Assembly: GCA_002432025.1 (NCBI GenBank) | Contig: DJFE01000034.1 | Span: forward strand, 1-11,665 | From: Candidatus Avelusimicrobium stercoris | GTDB lineage: Bacteria; Elusimicrobiota; Elusimicrobia; Elusimicrobiales; Elusimicrobiaceae | Length of the DNA stretch: 11,665 nt | Direction of reading: 5' to 3' | Part shown: piece after piece, positions 5,500 through 11,137 of the stretch | How positions within the stretch are numbered: the stretch's first letter is position 1 | Layout: each line of letters starts with the position of its first letter | Translations under genes and position numbers: made by a program | The notes under the pieces: model-generated | The model's database searches: none | What the model was told of the DNA's origin: nothing | The model's input: the letters and a program-made list of their open reading frames with translations, nothing else

Positions 5500-6657
5500 A
5501 TGAAGATAATTCCTGTATTGGCGGTTTTGTGCTTGGCTACCCCTCTGTTTGCGCAGAAGCAAATTACGGCTTCCGTGCGCGCGGCGGGGCGTGTGGCGCA
5601 AATAACCCGCAATACAGCCACTACTTGGCGGGGTCCGGCTCACAGCGGTATGTTGTTTGAACAGTTGCAGCAAGAAATTGCCCGCTTAAAAGCGCCACCC
5701 TCTAATGTGCCTCCGGCGTGGATAACTAAACCGGAAAATATGAGTTTAGCCTTAAAGTTAGGTGCCAGTTTAAAGGAGCGCCAAGCCCAATTGCGCGCGT
5801 TGCCCCGTGCGGGCCTTGATGAACTTAAAACGGTGCGCAAACAGGCGGCGGAAACCTTGGCCGCTAAATTAAAGGGCCGTCAGTTGATTATGATAGGCGA
5901 AACGCATTACCAGCCGCAGGCCCGTGCACAGATTAAGGAATTAATCTTTCGCTTGCGCGAATTAAATCCCGGCAAACGGGTAGTTGTGTTTACGGAGTTT
6001 TTAAATTTAGATGAATTGCCCCGTGTGAAGGGGGAACACTCCAAATATGACTATTACCGCCGCGGCGGCGAAGGATTAAGCCGCGCCACGCGGGAAACGA
6101 TTGATAATAAACGGACTATTTGGGTGGAAAACGACCACGCCAAGTACGAAGCCTATGCCGGGGATGTACTCTATCCGCTCGTAGAAAGCGGCGTAGAAGT
6201 TTATCCGTTAGAGGACCCGGAACATATCAAGATGTACCGCTCGGAACTTTCTTCGTTTTCTGTCGTAGCCGAGCGCAACAAAAATTGGGCCCGCCAAATG
6301 GACGTAAAAATGCGGGAAGTCCGCCAAACGGACCCCGATGCGGTTTTTATCGTGTATGCCGGGGCTTCGCACGTGGTTTACCATATGCTTTACGCAATGC
6401 CTAAATTCTTTGCGGGGGAAAATACCGCCGTGGTAAATGTGCAGGCAGAACACCCGCTGGGGAATTTCCCGGTGGTGGACGTATGGGGGGAAAACAGCGC
6501 ATTTTATAACCCCTTTGCCCGGCCCGAACGCTTTGCCTGGCTTTATAAAAAACAGCAAGCCCCTGTGCTTTTTTATTGGAACGAAGCCAACGCCAAAAAA
6601 ATGGCCCGCTTGTCCGGCTTTGATTATGTACTCCTCTTGCCGAAAGCGGCTAAATAA
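5500..6657 (+). CDS. Exported ChaN/EreA/TraB (Tiki) superfamily protein
   Basis: A 385-residue predicted secreted or periplasmic protein. Residues 1-18 form a signal peptide (KIIP start, hydrophobic core, LFA-QK cleavage site); the lone Cys11 is not in a lipobox. The core domain has IMIGETHY at 131-137 (E134, H136), VFTEF at 163-167 (E166), VYPLEDPEH at 234-242, AERNKNWARQM at 257-267 and YAGASHVVYHM at 286-296 (H291). These are the spaced Glu/His/Arg motifs of the ChaN-like haem-binding/erythromycin-esterase/TraB-Tiki superfamily, whose members bind metal or haem or act as hydrolases. The substrate is unknown. It sits between terminase and portal but is not a virion gene by family. It is a cargo ('moron') gene or a host gene between two phage fragments. 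Codon use matches neighbours. Confidence 0.75.
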   Translation: MKIIPVLAVLCLATPLFAQKQITASVRAAGRVAQITRNTATTWRGPAHSGMLFEQLQQEIARLKAPPSNVPPAWITKPENMSLALKLGASLKERQAQLRALPRAGLDELKTVRKQAAETLAAKLKGRQLIMIGETHYQPQARAQIKELIFRLRELNPGKRVVVFTEFLNLDELPRVKGEHSKYDYYRRGGEGLSRATRETIDNKRTIWVENDHAKYEAYAGDVLYPLVESGVEVYPLEDPEHIKMYRSELSSFSVVAERNKNWARQMDVKMREVRQTDPDAVFIVYAGASHVVYHMLYAMPKFFAGENTAVVNVQAEHPLGNFPVVDVWGENSAFYNPFARPERFAWLYKKQQAPVLFYWNEANAKKMARLSGFDYVLLLPKAAK

Positions 6658-6666
6658 TCAGCCTGT

Positions 6667-6683
6667 AAAATAAGCCTTATTTT
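6667..6683 (+). terminator. Weak AT-rich hairpin after the ChaN-like gene
   Basis: AAAATAA (6667-6673) pairs with TTATTTT (6677-6683) around GCC, 9 nt after the stop codon at 6657. The stem is all A-T and the trailing U-run is short, so termination would be inefficient. Confidence 0.35.
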
Positions 6684-6746
6684 CCTAAAAAAATAAAAAT
6701 ATTTGCTTAAAATTTAAGTAAAATACGAAATTTTTTAAAATATTGC

Positions 6747-6776
6747 TTGACAAAATGCTATTTTTTATGATAAAAT
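6747..6776 (+). promoter_or_regulatory. Plus-strand promoter in the AT-rich gap
   Basis: TTGACA (6747-6752) and TAAAAT (6771-6776) with an 18-bp spacer predict a start near 6783. The next plus-strand gene is the portal at 7187, with the minus-strand gene at 6925-7104 in between. A transcript reaching the portal would therefore be antisense to that gene. Confidence 0.5.
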
Positions 6777-6782
6777 AAAAAA

Positions 6783-6871
6783 TATAGAAGTTACGCAGTA
6801 TTCCTCTTATTTCCCAACAATTTTTGTAGTGTAATTAAAAGCGTCTTTTGTATGCTTTTATAGGCTTTTTT
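6783..6871 (+). ncRNA. Possible short RNA from the 6747 promoter
   Basis: Transcription from ~6783 would reach AAAAGC (6837-6842), which can pair with GCTTTT (6854-6859), followed shortly by GGCTTTTTT (6863-6871). An intrinsic stop there would give a ~90-nt RNA with no ORF. The stem is only 6 bp, so this is tentative. Confidence 0.2.
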
Positions 6872-6876
6872 GACAT

Positions 6877-6901
6877 AAAAAAACCCGCTCGTTAGAGCGG
6901 G
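6877..6901 (-). terminator. Rho-independent terminator of the small membrane gene
   Basis: On the minus strand CCCGCTC pairs with GAGCGGG (6884-6890/6895-6901) around a 4-nt loop and is followed by seven T (plus-strand A at 6877-6883). It lies 23 nt beyond the stop codon of the minus-strand gene at 6925-7104. Confidence 0.88.
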
Positions 6902-6924
6902 CAAAAAAGCAATCCAACAGGTTT

Positions 6925-7104
6925 TTATACCGGGTTTCCTACCAGGCCCAAGGCCAACAACCCCAGTAAAATAACCGTCAGCAAAATAGAAATCCAAGTA
7001 GCGGATTTTTTGCTCTTCTTTGGAAATACCTTGCGCGTGATAATGTAAAAGCCCGGAAAGGCAAGCAAAATCACAAATACAAAAATCGTAATTAATCCCA
7101 TCAT
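6925..7104 (-). CDS. Small two-helix membrane protein, 59 residues
   Basis: The ORF starts ATG ATG at 7104 with AGAGGT 6 nt upstream and ends with TAA at 6925, followed by a strong terminator, so this is a complete transcription unit on the minus strand. The protein begins MMGLITIFVFVILLAFPGFY (helix 1, about 3-22), has a very basic turn RKVFPKKSKK (24-33), and a second helix about 36-56 rich in leucine, ending GNPV. It should be a helical hairpin in the inner membrane with the basic loop in the cytoplasm. I recognise no family. It might resemble a holin by size and topology, but its lone convergent position and the lack of any endolysin argue against that. A host small membrane protein is more likely. 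Confidence 0.75.
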   Translation of the reverse strand: MMGLITIFVFVILLAFPGFYIITRKVFPKKSKKSATWISILLTVILLGLLALGLVGNPV

Positions 7105-7142
7105 AGTCGTACCTCTTTTGTTATTCTAATAAATTTTTACCG

Positions 7143-7180
7143 TTTGCGCACGCCCGTGCGCGAAAAAAACGGGTTAATTC
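7143..7180 (+). promoter_or_regulatory. Palindrome and -10-like box before the portal gene
   Basis: GCGCACG and CGTGCGC (7146-7152/7155-7161) form a perfect palindrome with a 2-bp centre, extended by TT/AA beyond a wobble. TAATTC at 7175-7180 lies 6 nt before the portal ATG, a weak -10 match at the same spacing as the yfcC and ChaN-like genes. No Shine-Dalgarno sequence is present. Confidence 0.35.
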
Positions 7181-7186
7181 CTACCT

Positions 7187-8680
7187 ATGAAAAATAATAT
7201 CCAACCAAAGACCGATTATCTACGCCTTTACGGCGAACTGAAAAGCGAGCGCGCCACCTGGTTGCCCGCTTGGAAGGACCTCTGCGCTTACTTGGCGCCT
7301 ACGCGGGGCTTTTTTGACGGGCAAACGCCCAACCAAGGCCGCCGCTTGGACCACAAAACCTTGCTGGACAGCGACCCGTGTTTAGCGGTGGAAATTCTTT
7401 CCGCCGGGATGATGAGCGGGCTGACGAGCCCGGCAAGAAGTTGGTTTGACCTGGGGCTTGCCCCGCGCGAACTGTCGGACGCTCCCGGCGTGCGCGAGTG
7501 GCTCACCGAAGTAAAAAAACGCTTGGAGGACGCCTTTGCGGCGAGCAATGTGTATAGCACGCTCCATATGTTTTACCAAGAAATTGCCGTCTTTGGCACG
7601 GCGGCCTTTTTGCTGGAAGAGGACCCGCAAAAAGGGATTCGCTGTCGTCCCTTTACCATTGGGGAATATTGCTTGGGAACCGATTCCTTGGGGCGCGTAA
7701 ACCGCTTCGGGCGCGAGTTCTTTCTAACGGTTCCGCAAATGCGCGAAGCCTTTGGCCTTGAAAATCTGCCGCCCTCTTTACTGGTATCGTCCGCTCCAAA
7801 CCGCTACCATAAAATTATCCACCTGATTTTGCCCAATAAAGATTATTCCCGGGAGTGCCTGGATAACCGCCGTATGCCTTATTTATCCGTGTATTTAACG
7901 GAGTCCGGCCATTTGCTACGCCAAAGCGGCTATCGGGAGTTCCCGGTGATTGCCGCCCGCTGGGAAGTAAAACACGCGGCGGATGCGTACGGGCGCGGGC
8001 CGGGGTGGAAGTGTCTGGGCGACGTAAAAATGCTTCAAAAAATGCAAAAGGCCAAGTTGGTGGCGTTAGATAAAAACACCAATCCGCCCGTAATGGTGTC
8101 GGCCAATGTGCAGGGCGAAGTGAATTTATTGCCCGGAGGAATTACCCGCTACAACGGCACGACGGACGCGGCGGTAAAACCCGCGTATCAGGTGCAGGCC
8201 GATTTATCGTCCTTGGAAAACGCTATTTCGTCCGTTAGAAGCACGGTGCGCGCGCAGTTTTTTGCGGACGTATTTTTAATGCTTTCCGCGCAAAATTATT
8301 CCAATATGACCGCCGCCGAGGTGGCCGAACGCCACCAAGAAAAAATGCTGGTGTTGGGCCCTGTGTTGGAGCGGCTTAAAAACGAACTGTTGGACCCGCT
8401 TATTGACCGTGCCTTTGCCTTGCTCTACCGCCAAGGTTTTCTGCCGCCCGCGCCCGAAAGCGTGCAGGGCCTGAAAATGAAGGTAGAATATGTGTCCCTT
8501 ATTGCGCGTGCGCAAAAAGCCGCGGGGCTTTCGTCTCTTGTCCAAGGTATTAATTATGCGGCCACGCTGACGGCGGCTAATCCACAAGTAGGCGAGCGGG
8601 TGGATTACAACCGCGCGCTGGAAGAAGGACTTAACGCCTTGGGCGTAGCACCCGCCTTATTAAAAAATTCGGAAAAGTAA
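7187..8680 (+). CDS. Portal protein (phage head-to-tail connector)
   Basis: A 497-residue podovirus-type portal, forming the dodecameric ring through which DNA enters the capsid. The N-terminal region RLYGELKSERATWLPAWKDL, then CAYLAPTRGFFD, LDSDPCLAVEILSAGMMSGLTSPARSWFDLGL and YQEIAVFGTAAFLLEED matches the 'bacteriophage head to tail connecting protein' family seen in BPP-1- and T7-like phages. VMVSANVQGEVNLLPGGITRYNG and NMTAAEVAERHQEKMLVLGPVLERL, the long stem/clip helices, are also typical. The length agrees with the family (~500-550). It is intact. The ATG at 7187 has no ribosome binding site, unlike the terS, terL, scaffold and capsid genes. Confidence 0.92.
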   Translation: MKNNIQPKTDYLRLYGELKSERATWLPAWKDLCAYLAPTRGFFDGQTPNQGRRLDHKTLLDSDPCLAVEILSAGMMSGLTSPARSWFDLGLAPRELSDAPGVREWLTEVKKRLEDAFAASNVYSTLHMFYQEIAVFGTAAFLLEEDPQKGIRCRPFTIGEYCLGTDSLGRVNRFGREFFLTVPQMREAFGLENLPPSLLVSSAPNRYHKIIHLILPNKDYSRECLDNRRMPYLSVYLTESGHLLRQSGYREFPVIAARWEVKHAADAYGRGPGWKCLGDVKMLQKMQKAKLVALDKNTNPPVMVSANVQGEVNLLPGGITRYNGTTDAAVKPAYQVQADLSSLENAISSVRSTVRAQFFADVFLMLSAQNYSNMTAAEVAERHQEKMLVLGPVLERLKNELLDPLIDRAFALLYRQGFLPPAPESVQGLKMKVEYVSLIARAQKAAGLSSLVQGINYAATLTAANPQVGERVDYNRALEEGLNALGVAPALLKNSEK

Positions 8681-8695
8681 AAGCAAAATGAAAAA

Positions 8696-8868
8696 CCGCT
8701 CCCGGGCGCGCCTTTATAAGCGAGCGGCCCGAAAGCGGAGTGAATACGGCTCCCGGAACCCCGTATTTGCCTATCAAAAACCGCATAAGCGTTGGGGCAG
8801 GCGTCTAAAATTACCGCACGCTGCCCCTGCCGCGGGAGAGAACCGCACCGGCTCCGGCTTCTCTCCCG
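8696..8868 (+). promoter_or_regulatory. Four consecutive hairpins in the portal/Bbp19 gap
   Basis: Seen in order: CCGCT+CGGGC with GCCCG+AGCGG (8696-8707/8727-8738, symmetric 2-nt internal loop); AATACGG/CCGTATT (8743-8749/8761-8767); GGGGCAG/CTGCCCC (8794-8800/8821-8827); CGGGAGAGAA/TTCTCTCCCG (8832-8841/8859-8868). No T-run follows the last stem. This looks like a structured leader or processing region. A reading frame from ATG 8688 also runs through it in frame with the next gene and would add 65 Arg/Lys-rich residues, so coding use is not excluded. Confidence 0.4.
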
Positions 8869-8870
8869 TC

Positions 8871-8876
8871 TATATA
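8871..8876 (+). promoter_or_regulatory. -10-like box of the Bbp19-like gene
   Basis: TATATA ends 6 nt before the ATG at 8883, directly after a 10-bp GC-rich hairpin. There is no Shine-Dalgarno sequence. The spacing equals that of TATAAT at yfcC and TATAGT at the ChaN-like gene, so leaderless transcription is suspected. Confidence 0.35.
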
Positions 8877-8882
8877 AAACCT

Positions 8883-9185
8883 ATGAACGAAAAACAATTA
8901 AAAAAACGCAACGCCTGCGATTTGCAGGCCGTTCTAAAAACCGTACAGGGCCGCCGTGTGCTATGGCGTATTTTGCAGGCCTCCGCCCTGTGCCAGCACG
9001 GCTTTGTGCCGGGCGATGCCTGCGCGACGGCCTTTCATTGCGGGCAAAGGAGTTTGGGGCTTTTTCTGCTGGCGGAAATAGAAGAAGCCGCCCCGTCCGC
9101 CTACGCACAAATGCGGGGGGAATATTTGTCCGAAGTAAAAGCAGAACAACAACAGGTAAACCGCCAAAGTGAGGAATTAATATGA
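8883..9185 (+). CDS. Bbp19-like phage protein
   Basis: A 100-residue protein. The segments DLQAVLKTVQGRRVLWRILQAS, HGFVPGDACATAFHCGQRSLGLFLLAEI and YAQMRGEYLSE match the small 'Bbp19' type of protein encoded between portal and scaffold in BPP-1-like podoviruses: G-RR-LWR-L, then a conserved AF..GQRSLGL motif. Its function is not established; the position suggests a head-assembly role. The start at 8883 is preferred because family similarity begins there and the upstream extension (from 8688) is a hairpin-rich, Arg-rich stretch. The stop codon overlaps the scaffold start (ATGA). Confidence 0.7.
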   Translation: MNEKQLKKRNACDLQAVLKTVQGRRVLWRILQASALCQHGFVPGDACATAFHCGQRSLGLFLLAEIEEAAPSAYAQMRGEYLSEVKAEQQQVNRQSEELI

Positions 9186-9715
9186 GTGAAGAAACAACCG
9201 ATTTAAACGCCCCGGCCGCTCCGGCATTAGAGCCGGACAAGCGGGCGGACGTACCCCAAGACCCGCCGCTCTACGACGGATTAAAATTGCCCGAGGGCGT
9301 CGTGTTTGACGGTCCGTCCTTGGCTGCTTTTAAAACCCTGTCGCAGGAAATGGGCCTTTCGCTGGAACAGGTACAAAAACTGGTGGATTTTGAAGGCCGT
9401 TTTGTGCGCCAAGGGGAAAGCGAGGAGCAAAACCAAAAACAGCAAATTGTGGAAAACTGGGCCCGGCAGACCAAGGAAATGTACGGCCCCCAGTTGGAAG
9501 AGGCTGTTTCTTGCGCGGTCCGCGCGGCGGATGCGTTCGGCGGGCCGGAACTAAGGCAACTGCTGCAATCCACGGGGCTTGGGAACCATCCCGTTATCGT
9601 CCGTACCTTTAACGAGATAGGCAAACGTATCAGCGAGGATTCCTTCCCGGGCGGCAAACCCGCCGCCGTGCAGGATAAAACCTTCGCCGAGGCGTTGTAC
9701 GGAAAACACAATTAA
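9182..9715 (+). CDS. Capsid scaffolding protein
   Basis: A 177-residue protein, acidic and rich in Glu and Gln. After a disordered acidic/proline N terminus, YDGLKLPEGVVFDGPSL and FKTLSQEMGLSLEQVQKLVDF lead into a long helical middle with NQKQQIVENWARQTKEMYG, then ELRQLLQSTGLGNHPVIVRTFNEIGKRISEDSF. The 'tGLGNHP-vvr' and 'iseD' ending is characteristic of podovirus scaffold (Bbp18-type) proteins, sometimes annotated as endoproteases; no protease triad is seen. It would guide capsid assembly and leave before maturation. GAGG precedes ATG 9182, which overlaps the previous stop codon. The capsid gene follows 10 nt downstream. Confidence 0.8.
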   Translation: MSEETTDLNAPAAPALEPDKRADVPQDPPLYDGLKLPEGVVFDGPSLAAFKTLSQEMGLSLEQVQKLVDFEGRFVRQGESEEQNQKQQIVENWARQTKEMYGPQLEEAVSCAVRAADAFGGPELRQLLQSTGLGNHPVIVRTFNEIGKRISEDSFPGGKPAAVQDKTFAEALYGKHN

Positions 9716-9725
9716 GGAGAAAGAT

Positions 9726-10643
9726 ATGGCAATTATTGCTGACAAGCAGTACAGTTTGATTGATTATGCAAAACAGTTTGACCCCTCCGGCCAGGAATTG
9801 GCCATTGCCGAGGTGTTAAGCAAGTCTAACGATATTATCGGCGATGCGCTGGTGGTGGAAAGTTCCTTAGACAGCGGCCACGAATACGCCGTCAGAACCG
9901 GCATCCCGGAAGGCACTTGGCGCCGCGCTTACCAAGGTATTGAACCTGCCAAGGCCACTACCAAAGTGGTGGTGGAGTCCTACGGCACGTTGTCCGCCTA
10001 TTCCGTGGTGGATAAATTGGTAGCCGAGAAAGGGGGAAATGTAGAAGCCGTGCGCACCGGGCAGTCCCGCGCGATTATTGCCGGGATGTCCAACACAATG
10101 GCTTCCAACCTGATTTATGGCAACGCCGGAAAGAACCCCGAACGCTTTACGGGTTTGGCCGCGCGCTACTGCGAACTTTCCGGGGCGGAAAGTTCCCGCA
10201 ACGTCCTTGACGCGGGCGGTCAAACGGAAGGTAAAAACTCCTCTATTTATTTGGTGGTATGGGATACGGACAAGATTTTTACCTTCTTTCCCAAGGGATC
10301 CAAGGCGGGCATCCAACGCTTGGACCACGGCCTTGTCAACCATATTGACTCAGAGGGCAACGAATACCCGGCCTATAAGGAATATTTTGAGTGGAAGTTG
10401 GGCCTGGCCGTGCAGGATTGGCGTTTTGCGGGCCGCATTTGCAATATTGACGTGGAAAATGTGCCCGCGGACCTGATTGACCAAATGTGCGAATTGGAAG
10501 AGCGTATCCAAAGCCTTTCTATGGGCAAGCCCGTTTGGTATATGAACCGCACCGTAAAGGCGGCCCTGCGCAAATTGACCAGCAACCGCACCAACGTACA
10601 ATACGCCGGACCAGGTAACGTCCCGCCCGCTGATGACGTTTAA
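9726..10643 (+). CDS. Major capsid protein, reading frame broken near the C terminus
   Basis: A shell protein of the BPP-1 (Bbp17)-like podovirus family, HK97-type fold by family. It starts MAIIADKQYSLIDYAKQF at 9726 with AGGAG upstream. The segments EVLSKSNDIIGDALVVESS, RTGIPEGTWRRAYQGIEP, VVESYGTLSAYSVVDKLVAE and FTGLAARYCE are typical. In this frame it ends after 305 residues with a foreign-looking tail GPGNVPPADDV. The expected family C terminus (LMTFNEIPVHICDAIVDTE, then ALVK) is present in the +1 frame up to 10701. Dropping one base near 10611 would restore a ~324-residue protein ending next to the following gene's ribosome binding site. The cause may be a real mutation, a sequence error or programmed +1 frameshifting. 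Confidence 0.88.
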   Translation: MAIIADKQYSLIDYAKQFDPSGQELAIAEVLSKSNDIIGDALVVESSLDSGHEYAVRTGIPEGTWRRAYQGIEPAKATTKVVVESYGTLSAYSVVDKLVAEKGGNVEAVRTGQSRAIIAGMSNTMASNLIYGNAGKNPERFTGLAARYCELSGAESSRNVLDAGGQTEGKNSSIYLVVWDTDKIFTFFPKGSKAGIQRLDHGLVNHIDSEGNEYPAYKEYFEWKLGLAVQDWRFAGRICNIDVENVPADLIDQMCELEERIQSLSMGKPVWYMNRTVKAALRKLTSNRTNVQYAGPGNVPPADDV

Positions 10644-10701
10644 CGAAATCCCGGTGCATATTTGCGATGCTATCGTAGATACCGAAGCCTTGGTGAAATA
10701 G
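10612..10701 (+). pseudogene. Displaced C-terminal end of the major capsid gene
   Basis: Read in the +1 frame relative to the capsid start, these bases encode QVTSRPLMTFNEIPV, then HICDAIVDTEALVK and TAG. This agrees with the 'tf-GiPv---DAi--TEa' ending of related capsid proteins. It has no start signal of its own and its stop overlaps the AGGAG of the next gene, so it belongs to the capsid gene and not to a separate one. Confidence 0.7.
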
Positions 10702-10710
10702 GAGAAACAT

Positions 10711-11094
10711 ATGTTATTAGACCAAAGTGTTATTTTGTCGGATAAACAGGCGCTGACCGCGACGGCGCCTTCCACCCACACGCTGGATTTGGCCGCCGCC
10801 GGAAATGCCGTCCCGGGCCGCCTGTATGTGGTGGCCCGCTTGGATGAGGGGTTGACGGGGGCTACGGGCCTGACGGTAGCCCTGCAAACGGCTGATACGG
10901 CGGACTTTGCCAATGCCAAAGAGTTGGTAAGCGTGGCCTGTAATGCGGACAATTTGGCGGAGGCTGGCGAACTATTTAGCGTGCCGTTTCCGCTGGGGGC
11001 CAAACGCTATGTGCGCGCGTATTACACCGTAGCGGGTACGCCGACTGCGGGCAAGGTTTCTTGCTTTGTTACGGACGCGGTGGACCTGAAATAA
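10711..11094 (+). CDS. Bbp16-like capsid stabilising protein
   Basis: A 127-residue predicted beta-rich cement protein. MLLDQSVILSDKQALTATAPS, then HTLDLAAAG, PGRLYVVARLDEGLTGATGLTVALQTADTADF and RYVRAYYTVAGTPTAGKVSCFVTD match the Bbp16 type of protein that follows the major capsid gene in BPP-1-like phages. In that phage the equivalent protein binds between capsomers and stabilises the shell. No signal peptide or membrane helix is present. AGGAG overlaps the TAG of the frame-restored capsid gene and stands at good spacing before ATG 10711, supporting the operon. It is the last phage-type gene seen and is followed by a terminator. Confidence 0.8.
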   Translation: MLLDQSVILSDKQALTATAPSTHTLDLAAAGNAVPGRLYVVARLDEGLTGATGLTVALQTADTADFANAKELVSVACNADNLAEAGELFSVPFPLGAKRYVRAYYTVAGTPTAGKVSCFVTDAVDLK

Positions 11095-11102
11095 GGGGAT
11101 GC

Positions 11103-11137
11103 AACCCGGGCTGTTTTTTAATGGCCCGGGTTCCTTT
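11103..11137 (+). terminator. Terminator closing the capsid operon
   Basis: AACCCGGGC (11103-11111) pairs perfectly with GCCCGGGTT (11124-11132); the tail CCTTT is short. It lies 8 nt after the stop codon of the Bbp16-like gene. The structural gene run therefore ends here rather than continuing into tail genes. Confidence 0.7.

Noticed and set aside
10638..10644. Programmed +1 frameshift at GTT TAA C
   Set aside because: The capsid-like +1 reading (LMTF before NEIPV) begins upstream of this site, and no Shine-Dalgarno stimulator stands before it; an indel near 10611 explains the data better.
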